Shown: piece by piece, positions 26,596 through 34,610 of the stretch
How positions within the stretch are numbered: the first letter of the stretch is position 1
How the letters are laid out: the number at the start of each line of letters is the position of its first letter
Assembly: GCA_965216195.1 (NCBI GenBank)
Contig: OZ244151.1
Coordinates: forward strand, 1,364,001 to 1,428,000
Source of the DNA: Aridibacter sp965216195
Lineage (GTDB): Bacteria > Acidobacteriota > Blastocatellia > Pyrinomonadales > Pyrinomonadaceae
Direction of reading: 5' to 3'
DNA: 64,000 nucleotides
Notes under the pieces: generated by a model
Databases searched by the model: none
Seen by the model: the letters and a program-made list of their open reading frames with translations, nothing else
Told to the model about the DNA's origin: nothing
Translations under genes and position numbers: made by a program

Positions 26596-27465
26596 ATGAA
26601 AAAACTACTAGTAATAACAATGTTCGTGCTCCTTTTTGTTTTTGAAGGATTTTCCCAAGTTCAGAAAATACCGATTGAAAGCGACGGAATAAACCTGAAC
26701 GCCTATTTGTATAAGGTTGAAGGAAATGATTCGAAACCGTTAATTGTATGGTGTCATGGAAATCCCGGAGGTCCGGCAAAAGGAGAATCCGAGTTGGCGA
26801 AAGAGCTGAACAAAAGAGGTTTTCACGTTATCAGGTTCAATTATCGAGGGCTTTGGGGAACAAAAGGCACGTACACACCCGGGAATTCTCAAAGAGATTT
26901 AAAGCACGTTTTGGATTATGTTTATATGAAAGAAAATGCCTCAAAACACAATATCGATACTTCACGGATCATTGTTGCAGGCTACAGTCATGGTTCTAAT
27001 GTCACGATTGTTTCCGCAATGTATGACAAGAGAATAGAAGAATTTATCTGTCTTGGGTTGGCTGATTTTAGTTATTTGATTCGAGAGACATTTAATCCGA
27101 ACAATGCAGGAATGAGGAAATTCAACCAGGAAGTGAAAGATGCGATTTGGGGCGAAGCTAATGAAGGGCAGGGAAAGTATGCCCGAGACTACGACAAATA
27201 TGTGTTAGATATTTTGTTTAATAACTACAAATACGACTTCGTAGCTCAAGCTGAGAGATTAAAGGATAAAAGAATGTTCTTCATAGTTGGAATGAACGAC
27301 GTGACCGTTCCGATCGAGCATCACTTTTTTCCTTTGTACAGAGAACTTAAGGAAATGAAACACAAAGGCTTTAAATACACGATCACAGACTCGGATCATA
27401 GTTTTCAAGATATTTCTAATTCAAAAAAAGCGGAAATGATAATAAATTGGCTAAATAAGAAGTAA
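26596..27465 (+). CDS. Secreted alpha/beta hydrolase
   Basis: From ATG 26596 the protein has 289 residues and opens with a signal peptide (KKLLVITMFVLLFVFEGFSQ, cleavage probably after FSQ). An alpha/beta-hydrolase core follows: LIVWCHGNPGG (oxyanion loop), FHVIRFNYRGLWGTKGTYTPG, the nucleophile elbow GYSHGSN (Ser in GxSxG), FFIVGMNDVTVP with the acid, and DSDHSFQDIS with the catalytic His. It resembles dienelactone-hydrolase or prolyl-oligopeptidase-like esterases. A longer reading frame upstream (from 26527) overlaps the preceding gene and lacks a signal peptide at its start, so the downstream ATG is preferred. The coding sequence is AT-rich. Confidence 0.85.
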   Translation: MKKLLVITMFVLLFVFEGFSQVQKIPIESDGINLNAYLYKVEGNDSKPLIVWCHGNPGGPAKGESELAKELNKRGFHVIRFNYRGLWGTKGTYTPGNSQRDLKHVLDYVYMKENASKHNIDTSRIIVAGYSHGSNVTIVSAMYDKRIEEFICLGLADFSYLIRETFNPNNAGMRKFNQEVKDAIWGEANEGQGKYARDYDKYVLDILFNNYKYDFVAQAERLKDKRMFFIVGMNDVTVPIEHHFFPLYRELKEMKHKGFKYTITDSDHSFQDISNSKKAEMIINWLNKK

Positions 27466-27565
27466 GGTATTTTAATGCTTCTTAAACGCTTTTTTGACAA
27501 TTGGCAAGATCAAGCTAGCGTCGTTTTTGTCGACTGGAAACAATAATGGAGAGTTTTAAATAAAC

Positions 27566-27922
27566 ATGTCTGCTCGAGCACTGGTTGAAAAATGGTTCGA
27601 AAAATGGGAATCGGGTGATTTTCACGAATTGCCGATCACCGACAACTTCTCTCACACGAGCCCTTTTGGGACGACGGAAGGCAGAGATGCCTACGTTCAG
27701 CTAGTTGAATCAAATAAAGATAAGTTTCTTGGCTACCGCTTTAAGATTCACGATGCGATTTATGGTGATAACAACGCATGCGTACGTTACGCGGCGGTTC
27801 AAAATGATTTTCGTTTGGACGTGAGCGAGTGGTATTACTTCAAAGACGATCTAATTGAATCAATTGTGGCGTATTATCACATCGGCGAAATTCGGGAAGA
27901 TCGAAAACTCGCAGATGAGTAA
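27566..27922 (+). CDS. SnoaL/NTF2-like protein
   Basis: The 118-residue protein has the NTF2-like cone fold: a long N-terminal helix (LVEKWFEKWESGDFHELP), ITDNFSHTSPFGTTEGRDAYVQLV, and strands FKIHDAIYGDNNACVRYAAVQ and DVSEWYYFKDDLIESIVAYYHIG. SnoaL-like members include polyketide cyclases, limonene epoxide hydrolase relatives and many uncharacterised pocket proteins. No catalytic set can be assigned. The 100-base spacer before it holds only a weak 23-codon frame. Confidence 0.85.
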   Translation: MSARALVEKWFEKWESGDFHELPITDNFSHTSPFGTTEGRDAYVQLVESNKDKFLGYRFKIHDAIYGDNNACVRYAAVQNDFRLDVSEWYYFKDDLIESIVAYYHIGEIREDRKLADE

Positions 27923-27979
27923 ACGGAAAACTGTCACATTCCACAACCACGCTTCGATTCTTAGGCGTATAGTTCCCGC

Positions 27980-28297
27980 ATGAAAACGATAAAAAAGATC
28001 GGTATCTTTCGTTTCGCTAAGTTTCAGGCGATTATGACGACGCTGCTTGGATTATTGGCGGGAGTAATTTATTCATTTGGAGGATTGATTATTGATACTC
28101 TCGTGAGCTTAGGAGTGCTTTCACCCGAGCGTATGTCGACGCCGGGATTAAGCTACGGAACGATTTTGGCGTTTGGAGCTTTAATCGGAATACCCTTGAT
28201 CTTTGGGGTGTTTGGTTTTTTCGCTGGGTTAGTTGAAGCGATCCTGTTTAACTCGTTTGCGAGTTTCTTCGGTGGAATAAGTGCAGATTTTAATTGA
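27980..28297 (+). CDS. Small inner-membrane protein, function unknown
   Basis: The 105-residue protein begins with a positively charged MKTIKKIGIFRFAKFQAIM and has two long hydrophobic segments, at about residues 18-45 and 62-92. Its C-terminal FASFFGGISADFN resembles the '(A/G)xxxGGIEIxxE' end of small membrane proteins whose N-termini read 'SxAKxxAxxxxLxGLxxG'. I know this layout from many bacteria but not a function. It lies 57 bases after the SnoaL-like gene. Confidence 0.75.
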   Translation: MKTIKKIGIFRFAKFQAIMTTLLGLLAGVIYSFGGLIIDTLVSLGVLSPERMSTPGLSYGTILAFGALIGIPLIFGVFGFFAGLVEAILFNSFASFFGGISADFN

Positions 28298-28304
28298 ACG
28301 CGTG

Positions 28305-28454
28305 ATGAAAGGAAGTATTTACAATGACAAATTAATTGAGCCGGATGACAAAATGCTGCCTACCGATTTAAGGGAAACCTACGATTTCTATCAATCGATC
28401 GGCGACCATATCCGGATCGATAGCTTACCAAGCTCTGTGATATTCTTACCGTGA
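28305..28454 (+). CDS. Possible small protein (49 aa), unsupported
   Basis: The frame encodes MKGSIYNDKLIEPDDKMLP, then TDLRETYDFYQSIGDHIRID and SLPSSVIFLP. It fills a 237-base gap between the membrane protein and the lipoprotein genes, lies on the same strand, and its composition is protein-like. It has no clear Shine-Dalgarno site and no family that I recognise. It could also be the remnant of a longer gene. Confidence 0.3.
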   Translation: MKGSIYNDKLIEPDDKMLPTDLRETYDFYQSIGDHIRIDSLPSSVIFLP

Positions 28455-28483
28455 AATTCACCCATTTTTACCATTAGCGTACG

Positions 28484-28527
28484 TATAATAAGGTTATTTG
28501 CACAGACTCTCAGGTGCAAATTTGGAG
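28484..28527 (+). promoter_or_regulatory. Candidate -10 box and Shine-Dalgarno site for the lipoprotein gene
   Basis: TATAAT occurs exactly at 28484-28489 and GGAGG at 28523-28527, 7 bases before the ATG at 28535. No good -35 hexamer lies 17 bp upstream of the TATAAT. The strong GGAGG decides the start at 28535 over an in-frame start 21 bases upstream. Confidence 0.4.
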
Positions 28528-28534
28528 GAAATCG

Positions 28535-29470
28535 ATGCTTAGGAAAAGGATTCTCGGAGCGATGCTATATGTGCCGCTATTTCTATCTCTTTATGGCTGC
28601 AGCGCGGTAACCCAAGAGAAAGTCGTTGTTAAGCCACCGAAAATGGTTGAAATAACCACTAAACTTATGGAATTTGACACCGCAGAAAAAGTTTCGTCGG
28701 GTTGGACCACCTTTAAGTATATAAACCGATCCGATGAACCACATTTCTTCTTGTTGGATAAATATCCCGAAGGAAAAACGATTGATGATGGAAAGCGCGA
28801 AGTAATAAAGGTTTTTCAAGAAGGGATGGATCTTCTTAATAACGGTAAAGCCGACGATGCGATAAAAAAATTCGGAGAGCTTCCCGCTTGGTCGGAAAAG
28901 ATTATATTTAGCGGCGGTTCAGGATTAGTTTCGGCAAAAACAACCGCTCTGACGACGGTCAAACTCGAGCCCGGCTATTATGTCATTGAGTGTTATGTAA
29001 AAAATGCGGAAGGGGTTTTTCACGCCGCTGCCGGGATGGCCAGACAGTTCATAGTAACGGAGGAGGCGAACGGCTCTGATCCGCCGAAACCGGACGGTAA
29101 TATCACTATTTCAAGCAAGGATGGCATCTCGCTTGATAAACCGATTGGAAAAGGAAATCAGACCATTGCCGTTCACTTCGAGGATCAGATAAAACACGAA
29201 CATTTTGTTGGACACGATATTAACTTAGTGAAAGTGGAAGAGGGAGCTAATCTTGATGCTCTCGAAAAGTGGCTCGACTGGAGAGATCCAAAAGGGCTTA
29301 TCAGCCCGCCTCCAAAAGGCTTTACCTTTTTAGGAGGAGTTAACGATTTACCGTTGGGAAGAACTGGATATTTCGAGTCAACATTTGAGCCGGGGAAATA
29401 TCTCCTTGTTTCCGAAGTACCCGAGTCGAAACGTAAGGGTATGTTTGTTGAATTTACTGTTCCGGAGTAG
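28535..29470 (+). CDS. Lipoprotein with two cupredoxin-like domains
   Basis: From ATG 28535 the protein has 311 residues with a lipoprotein signal ending LSLYGC, so Cys22 is probably lipidated. Two similar beta domains follow. The first (about 35-175) has SGWTTFKYINRSDEPHFFLL and later KLEPGYYVIECYVKNAEGVFHAA with GMARQFIVTEE. The second (about 188-311) has QTIAVHFEDQIKHEHFVGHD and STFEPGKYLLVSEVPESK. The 'PGxYxxxCxxxxxxGxxHxxxGMxxxFxV' layout is that of plastocyanin-like domains. The first domain keeps a Cys and His in that region, but a full type I copper site is not evident. Copper binding is therefore uncertain. Confidence 0.78.
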   Translation: MLRKRILGAMLYVPLFLSLYGCSAVTQEKVVVKPPKMVEITTKLMEFDTAEKVSSGWTTFKYINRSDEPHFFLLDKYPEGKTIDDGKREVIKVFQEGMDLLNNGKADDAIKKFGELPAWSEKIIFSGGSGLVSAKTTALTTVKLEPGYYVIECYVKNAEGVFHAAAGMARQFIVTEEANGSDPPKPDGNITISSKDGISLDKPIGKGNQTIAVHFEDQIKHEHFVGHDINLVKVEEGANLDALEKWLDWRDPKGLISPPPKGFTFLGGVNDLPLGRTGYFESTFEPGKYLLVSEVPESKRKGMFVEFTVPE

Positions 29471-29548
29471 TTGTAGAACGACATTGCTTCGGTAGAAGAG
29501 CATAACCGGATGACGGCATTTTAACAGAAGCCGTACCGAAACAACCGC

Positions 29549-29585
29549 AAAAAACTGAAAGAGCCGGCAAACATCTGCCGACTCT
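29549..29585 (-). terminator. Rho-independent terminator after tRNA-Leu
   Basis: On the minus strand, just downstream of the tRNA 3' end, AGAGTCGGCA and TGCCGGCTCT form a 10-bp stem with one A-C mismatch around a 6-base loop (29560-29585). It is followed by a run of six T after TTTCAG (29549-29554). The lipoprotein gene on the other strand ends about 80 bases away and might use the same hairpin. Confidence 0.75.
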
Positions 29586-29592
29586 TAACTTT

Positions 29593-29677
29593 TGGTGCCG
29601 AGGGCGAGACTCGAACTCGCATGGATTGCTCCACACGCCCCTCAAGCGTGCGTGTCTACCAATTTCACCACCTCGGC
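29593..29677 (-). tRNA. tRNA-Leu (anticodon GAG)
   Basis: Read on the minus strand, the acceptor stem GCCGAGG pairs with CCTCGGC, followed by A and an encoded CCA (29593-29595). The D arm has GTGAAATTGGTAGACAC, the anticodon stem-loop is CACGC-CTTGAGG-GCGTG with anticodon GAG, a long class II variable arm follows (GTGGAGCAATCCAT), and the T arm carries GTTCGAGTC. The 85-nt length and long variable arm fit leucine tRNA. It reads CUC and CUU codons. The secG gene lies 17 bases upstream on the same strand. Confidence 0.95.
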
Positions 29678-29694
29678 ACGTGTAACGAACAAAA

Positions 29695-30228
29695 CTACTT
29701 TCCTTCTTTCTTTTCGTCTGATTTTTCATCCGACTTCGTTTCCGATTCGGAATCAGCTGAATCAGTCTTTGCCTCATCCTTCGTATCGGATTTAACGTCG
29801 GAATCTTTCTTCTTGTCTTCAGGCTTCTCGTCAGATTTCGTTTCGTCTTTTTTCGCCTCGTCTGCCGCTTCATTTAAATTCGCAGATGTGCTGCTATTTG
29901 CGTTCGCGGTTTTTGAGTTAGCTGCGTTTGCGTTAGTGTTCGTATTAGCCGCGGTGCTCGAAGTTTTATCCTCTCCTTGCGTCCTTAAAACGGATTGTTT
30001 TCCAACGATCCCAGGTAACGAAAGCATAAGCGCCGAGAGCATAAACACCGTTGCAGCGCCAATCGTCAATTTCGAAAGAACCGAGGCGGTTCCGCGCGGA
30101 TTCATCGCGGCACTGGAAACACCACTTGTAAATAAAGCTCCCGCATCCGTTTTACCCGGCTGCAGCAATACCGCAATCACCAAAACAAGACACGAAACAA
30201 AAAAGACTATATATAAAAACGTTTCCAT
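29695..30228 (-). CDS. secG: SecG preprotein translocase subunit with long charged tail
   Basis: SecG is the small SecYEG subunit that assists SecA-driven export. The N-terminal 75 residues show the family: a first membrane helix METFLYIVFFVSCLVLVIAVLLQ, the conserved loop PGKTDAGALFTSGVSSAA with RGTASVLSKLT, and a second helix ATVFMLSALMLSL. The remaining 100 residues are a low-complexity tail, first Ala/Asn/Thr-rich, then Lys/Asp/Glu/Ser-rich, ending SDEKKEGK. The usual SecG has about 75-110 residues, so the tail is long, as in some other acidobacteria-like genomes. It follows tpiA by 2 bases, the common tpi-secG pairing. Confidence 0.92.
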   Translation of the reverse strand: METFLYIVFFVSCLVLVIAVLLQPGKTDAGALFTSGVSSAAMNPRGTASVLSKLTIGAATVFMLSALMLSLPGIVGKQSVLRTQGEDKTSSTAANTNTNANAANSKTANANSSTSANLNEAADEAKKDETKSDEKPEDKKKDSDVKSDTKDEAKTDSADSESETKSDEKSDEKKEGK

Positions 30229-30230
30229 AA

Positions 30231-30986
30231 CTACTTATAATTAACTATCTGCGCGAAGCTATCCGCTTCCAAACTTGCTCCGCCTACTAACGCACCGTCT
30301 ATATCCTCGCAGCTCATAAGCTCGCTTACATTTGCCGGTTTAACAGAACCCCCGTAAAGTATCCGCGTCGCTTCCGCGGTTTCATTTCCATGAGTTTCTA
30401 TCAAAACACGACGGATAAAGGCGTGCATTTCTTGAGCCTGTTCGGGCGTGGCAGTCTTCCCAGTGCCAATTGCCCAGACAGGCTCGTAAGCGATAATAAT
30501 ACGTTCCATATCTGAAACTGTCAAACCTTTCAACGCACCCTCCAGCTGTGATTTTACGACCGTTTCCGCAGTGCCGGATTCCCTCTCTTCAAGGCTTTCA
30601 CCGACGCAAACAATCGCCGTCAAACCAACTCCCAAACACGCTTTCGTTTTCAGATTCACACTCTCATCTGTCTCACCATAAAACTGACGGCGTTCGGAAT
30701 GACCAATGATTATGTGGCTCGCCCCTACGTCTTTTATCATGTCGGCACAGACCTCGCCCGTGTTAGGCGAGTGCTCTTTATGCGATGAACAGTTTTGCGC
30801 CGCGACCTGTATATTCGATCCTTCGGTTCGATCCGCAACCGTCTTAAGCGCTGTAAAAACAGGCGCAATGATCATTTCACAGTGATTTGCGTTTGAAACA
30901 AGCGCCTTTAGCTTAAGCGCTGTATCAACCGCTTCATCGTGAAGCTTATACATTTTCCAGTTTCCGGCAATTATTGGTTTTCTCAT
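30231..30986 (-). CDS. tpiA: Triosephosphate isomerase
   Basis: The glycolytic enzyme interconverts dihydroxyacetone phosphate and glyceraldehyde 3-phosphate. From ATG 30986 the protein has 251 residues and begins MRKPIIAGNWKMYK, with the substrate-binding Asn and Lys. The catalytic His is in HIIIGHSERRQFYGE and the catalytic Glu in IIAYEPVWAIGTGKTA, which includes the flexible loop 6. ILYGGSVKPAN is the phosphate-binding loop. An upstream extension to 31046 is in frame but has no family match, so this start is preferred. pgk lies upstream beyond a repeat pair, secG directly downstream. Confidence 0.97.
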   Translation of the reverse strand: MRKPIIAGNWKMYKLHDEAVDTALKLKALVSNANHCEMIIAPVFTALKTVADRTEGSNIQVAAQNCSSHKEHSPNTGEVCADMIKDVGASHIIIGHSERRQFYGETDESVNLKTKACLGVGLTAIVCVGESLEERESGTAETVVKSQLEGALKGLTVSDMERIIIAYEPVWAIGTGKTATPEQAQEMHAFIRRVLIETHGNETAEATRILYGGSVKPANVSELMSCEDIDGALVGGASLEADSFAQIVNYK

Positions 30987-31043
30987 AATATCTTTGGCAG
31001 AAACACGCACGTAAGTAAGTGTGTAAATTTCCGCCCTCCAAAG

Positions 31044-31136
31044 CAAACACGCTTCCTGACGGTCACGTTCCCGCCCTTATCTTTCAAAAGCCTCAAACAC
31101 GCTTCCTAACGGTCGCGTTTCCGCCCTTATCTTTCA
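31044..31136. repeat. Two direct 43-bp repeats between pgk and tpiA
   Basis: Positions 31044-31086 and 31094-31136 are copies of a 43-base unit with three differences, 50 bases apart. The core GCTTCCTAACGGTCGCGT contains an imperfect hairpin (ACGC...GCGT) and looks like a REP-type unit. They form the whole spacer between the pgk stop and the tpiA leader, so they must be transcribed if the two genes share a message. Confidence 0.8.
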
Positions 31137-31138
31137 CG

Positions 31139-32335
31139 CTATTTATCATCCAAAGCCTCAACCCCTGGCAGTTTATTCCCCGACAAAAACTCCAACGCCG
31201 CACCGCCGCCGGTTGATATGTGCGAAATCTTATCAGCCAGTCCGGCTTGATTGACCGCTGCCACCGAATCCCCGCCGCCAACGACTGAAAAAGCCCCGTT
31301 TTCTGTTGCTTCCGCCACCGCGTTTGCAATTGAAATCGTTCCCTCATCAAAAGGCTTTTCCTCAAACATGCCCATCGGACCATTCCAGATAATGGTTTTC
31401 GCTCCTTCAAGCGCTTTTTCAAAAATTGCGCATGTTTCGGTGCCAATGTCCAAGCCAACCAAGCCTGAATTCGTAAAATCAATCGGCATTTCCCGCATCG
31501 AATTGAGTGGATCGAAAGAATCTACGGTTTTGTGATCCGTCGGCAATATCAACTCAATTCCAGCTTCTTTAGCTGCTTTTTCAATCTCCAGGGCCGTTGG
31601 CATCATATCGTCTTCGCACAAAGACTTTCCAATCGTATAACCCTGCGCTTTAAAGAATGTGTAAGCCATCGCGCCTCCAATTAGAAGCTTATTAACCTTC
31701 TTATTTATCAATGACTTAATCACTGGAATCTTATCTGATACTTTAGCACCGCCAAGTATAGCAACAAACGGTCTTTCAGGGCTTTCTAAAACCGTACCCA
31801 GTACTTTAAGTTCCTTTTCGAGCAAAAATCCTGCTGCGCATTGGTCTACAAATTTCGTGATCCCGGCAGTTGAGGCATGCGCGCGATGTGCCGTTCCAAA
31901 TGCGTCATTCACGTATAAATCCGCATTTTCCGCTAACTTTTTCGCAAACTCTTCGTCGTTTTTCTTCTCCCCTTTGTGATAGCGGACATTTTCTAAAAGC
32001 AAAACATCACCATCACTCATTTCGGAAACCCTCTTGTCAACCTCCTCGCCAACGCAATCAGTCGCAAAAGAAACTTCTTTCCCGAGAATTTCCGATAGTC
32101 GACCGCTGACGGGTTTTAAGCTAAACGTCTCTTCCCGAGCCTCGGTCGGTCTGCCAAGATGTGATGCAAGAATCACTTTCGCGCCATGTTCGATTGCATA
32201 GTTTATGGTAGGCAATGCGCCATCGATTCGCGTGTCATCTGTTACAGTGCCGTCCTTAATCGGTACATTAAAATCGACGCGAATAAAAACCCGTTTTCCA
32301 GCTAGATCGAGATCACTAATTATCCGTTTGTTCAT
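31139..32335 (-). CDS. pgk: Phosphoglycerate kinase
   Basis: Phosphoglycerate kinase transfers phosphate from 1,3-bisphosphoglycerate to ADP. The 398-residue chain has the N-terminal VFIRVDFNVPIKDGTVTDDTRI, the substrate-binding HLGRPT, LLENVRYHKGE and DLYVNDAFGTAHRAHAST. In the nucleotide domain are VAILGGAKVSDKIPVI, IIWNGPMGMFEEKPFDEGT and VVGGGDSVAAVNQ, then HISTGGGAALEFLSG. All active-site segments are intact. Its start overlaps the end of the S41 protease gene by 20 bases, suggesting the two are co-transcribed. Confidence 0.97.
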   Translation of the reverse strand: MNKRIISDLDLAGKRVFIRVDFNVPIKDGTVTDDTRIDGALPTINYAIEHGAKVILASHLGRPTEAREETFSLKPVSGRLSEILGKEVSFATDCVGEEVDKRVSEMSDGDVLLLENVRYHKGEKKNDEEFAKKLAENADLYVNDAFGTAHRAHASTAGITKFVDQCAAGFLLEKELKVLGTVLESPERPFVAILGGAKVSDKIPVIKSLINKKVNKLLIGGAMAYTFFKAQGYTIGKSLCEDDMMPTALEIEKAAKEAGIELILPTDHKTVDSFDPLNSMREMPIDFTNSGLVGLDIGTETCAIFEKALEGAKTIIWNGPMGMFEEKPFDEGTISIANAVAEATENGAFSVVGGGDSVAAVNQAGLADKISHISTGGGAALEFLSGNKLPGVEALDDK

Positions 32336-34505
32336 TGGTTCTTTTTATAGGTTCGTCAAAACAATTCTTCTTCTGCTCAAAAAAAGAATCATTAATCTCC
32401 AGGTTTAGCTCCATCTCCGAATATCGGTAAGTTATTGTGTCATCGCGATTTATATGAAAAGGAAGTAGCACGTCACCTACTTTTCTATAGTCGCTAAAAA
32501 CCATTTCACCCGAAACCCGACTGACTCGCTTGACCAACATTCCGGTTTTAACATCAAACAAAAAAGCATTCTGCAACCGATTCTTTGTCGTCGCTTCGAT
32601 CAAATTGACTTTCCTTCCGTTTAAATCAAACACTCCCTTATACAAAATCCTTGCATACAGGTCGCGTATCCTGAGCATTTCGGAAAACCCAAAAGCAAGT
32701 CGCTTATCTTCAATTGCCAAAGGCGGAGTGGCTGAGTTTGCAGGGGTAAACTCTGATTGAACGAAATATCTTTTCCCGTCGAAAACCTCTCGAATTTGTC
32801 CTACCCCTTCAAATGAGAAACCTTCCGAATACTTATTTGGCGCCTTCCAGTAAAATTCGGCAAGCCCCTCTACTACGGCTCCCGCGCGCTTTAACTCGGC
32901 TCCTCCGATCGCTCTAAAAGAAGTTACTTTAGAAAGCGCTTCCTTTCCTCCGGCGAGTTGAAGGTACCGATCAATTATTTTCAGAGCGGATGGACTATGA
33001 CGCACTCGAAGCGAGTTAGATTTCACGCTTCGGACAGTTCCCAATCGCGTAAGTCTTCGAGGGGGCGGGGGCGCTTGCCCTCGAATAATAGTTTTCCTCT
33101 TGGTAGCCTCAACTAAGGTTGACTTGGGTCTTGCTAGTTTTAGAGCCGCATTTAGCTGATCATCTCGCCCCGCTAAAAGCGAAGCGCGTGTAAGCTTAAT
33201 CGAAATATCTGGTTTTACGCCCCTGCCCTCAAGAAAACGACCTTTAGGACTCTTGAAATTAGCCACCGGAAAAACAAAAACTGCGCCAGTCGGTAAAGTT
33301 TTCGATAAAGAAGGAAGTGCTTCTCCCGCAGTTCGTTCGCCAACGATTGTCGCACGTCGATTATCTTGAAACGCCGCCGCAAAAATTTCCGCCGCTGAAT
33401 AGCTGCTCCCATCAACCAAAATCACGACTTTTCCATCAAAATTTTTTCGGTACGGATCAACCGAAGTTGAACTCTTACGCTTCCTATAAATTTCGGTTCC
33501 GAGTTCAAACTTCTTTTGAACGAGCAGTCCAGAGATACCCATCATGCCGCCAAATAGACCGCCCATATTGCCCCGGAGGTCAATAATAATGGCTTTTTTA
33601 TCCTTGAAATCACTTATCGACTTGCAAAACTTCTCTATGATCGCCAGAGCGAAAAAATTGAATTTGATATAGCCGATGTCATCGCTAATCGACTTCGACT
33701 CATATTGCAAAAACTGTTCTGGGAAGTTTTTTATCACCTTGATCAGTTCGCCACGAATTTTCTCCGTAACCAGATCAATATCGCGTTCGATGTCGTTTTC
33801 GTCGGAAATCGTGAGCCGAATCAAATTCGCATCGGTGGTTCTCAAAAACCAATCAACAATCTGAATCGGAAGGCGTTTTTCGAAAGTTTTAGATTCTCCA
33901 CCATTCTCCCGTATCGCAGCAGTAAACTCTCCGAGAGCGATTCCATTAATTTTTTTAAGAATATATCCTGGTCGGAGTCCATTTTTCTCTCCGGCAGACC
34001 CTTTTTCGACCCTCGTAATGACAAATTCTTTATTTATTAACCTCAGCTCGATTCCCACACCAAACTTGGAATAAGCTTCAAGACCATCCTCTTCTTCCGA
34101 ATCTTCGGTTTTTTCCTTCTCCGCTGGCCCCTCACCTTCAAGATCCTTTAACCTCTGCTTGGCTTCTTCCTTCGCCTCCTCAATCGTTATGTAAACTTCC
34201 GGCGGAATAATACCGAAATGTGACAGTTTCAAACGACCAACCATTTCCCCAAGCAATTCATGAAGCTCAGAATCACTTTCGAGTTTTCTCACCCTCGGCT
34301 CAAATTCCTCTTTTACCTTTTCCCAGTTAACGCCGCCAAAAGTCTTGTCGAAATGATTATCGTTAATTGTTTGCCAGACATCCTCGAAGGTTTCGAGGCG
34401 CCTTTTCTGCTCTTCTACTCCGATAGCAACCTGAGCAAAACTCGTGGGATATAACAACAAAAGAAGTGTTAGACCAATGAGGAACCTGTAAGAAGTCTTC
34501 ACCAT
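32316..34505 (-). CDS. S41 family peptidase with PDZ and C-terminal sensor-like domain
   Basis: The 729-residue protein has a signal peptide (MVKTSYRFLIGLTLLLLLYP, cleaved after SFA). An N-terminal helical region (about 30-130) with an acidic coiled insertion follows, then a PDZ domain (about 145-215; GVGIELRLINKEFVITRVEKG, NGLRPGYILKKING). The S41 core (about 260-450) has IIDLRGNMGGLFGGM, the serine segment VDGSSYSAAEIFAAAFQDNR (Ser near 370) and VGERTAGEALPS. In C-terminal processing proteases the last segment carries the Lys; here it does not, so the site resembles the tricorn-like subfamily. Residues from about 515 form an extra domain (YLQLAGGKEAL, YWKAPNKYSE, DVKTGMLVKRV) like LolA/outer-membrane-sorting beta sheets. 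It overlaps pgk by 20 bases. Confidence 0.87.
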   Translation of the reverse strand: MVKTSYRFLIGLTLLLLLYPTSFAQVAIGVEEQKRRLETFEDVWQTINDNHFDKTFGGVNWEKVKEEFEPRVRKLESDSELHELLGEMVGRLKLSHFGIIPPEVYITIEEAKEEAKQRLKDLEGEGPAEKEKTEDSEEEDGLEAYSKFGVGIELRLINKEFVITRVEKGSAGEKNGLRPGYILKKINGIALGEFTAAIRENGGESKTFEKRLPIQIVDWFLRTTDANLIRLTISDENDIERDIDLVTEKIRGELIKVIKNFPEQFLQYESKSISDDIGYIKFNFFALAIIEKFCKSISDFKDKKAIIIDLRGNMGGLFGGMMGISGLLVQKKFELGTEIYRKRKSSTSVDPYRKNFDGKVVILVDGSSYSAAEIFAAAFQDNRRATIVGERTAGEALPSLSKTLPTGAVFVFPVANFKSPKGRFLEGRGVKPDISIKLTRASLLAGRDDQLNAALKLARPKSTLVEATKRKTIIRGQAPPPPRRLTRLGTVRSVKSNSLRVRHSPSALKIIDRYLQLAGGKEALSKVTSFRAIGGAELKRAGAVVEGLAEFYWKAPNKYSEGFSFEGVGQIREVFDGKRYFVQSEFTPANSATPPLAIEDKRLAFGFSEMLRIRDLYARILYKGVFDLNGRKVNLIEATTKNRLQNAFLFDVKTGMLVKRVSRVSGEMVFSDYRKVGDVLLPFHINRDDTITYRYSEMELNLEINDSFFEQKKNCFDEPIKRTNEQTDN

Positions 34506-34550
34506 ATTTAAAAGATAAACAATTTTGGAACAATCGACAAAATGAATCGC

Positions 34551-34586
34551 GAAAAAAATAAGGAGTTCGAGACATTCCCGAACTCC
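34551..34586 (-). terminator. Rho-independent terminator of gap
   Basis: On the minus strand downstream of gap, GGAGTTCG and CGAACTCC form a perfect 8-bp stem with a 9-base loop (34562-34586). A T-rich run follows at 34551-34559. It separates gap from the S41 protease gene that starts 46 bases further. Confidence 0.85.
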
Positions 34587-34610
34587 ATCGCCAGTCTCTT
34601 TTAAGAAAGT

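Noticed and set aside
27475..27546. 23-codon frame between the hydrolase and SnoaL-like genes
   Set aside because: Too short, no ribosome-binding site, no recognisable similarity.
29593..29677. tRNA-Leu as attachment site of the accessory region
   Set aside because: No direct repeat of the tRNA 3' end was found on the other side of the accessory genes, and no integrase gene is present.
30987..31046. Upstream start of tpiA adding 20 residues
   Set aside because: The extension has no family similarity and runs through the spacer; MRKPIIAGNWKMYK is the normal start.
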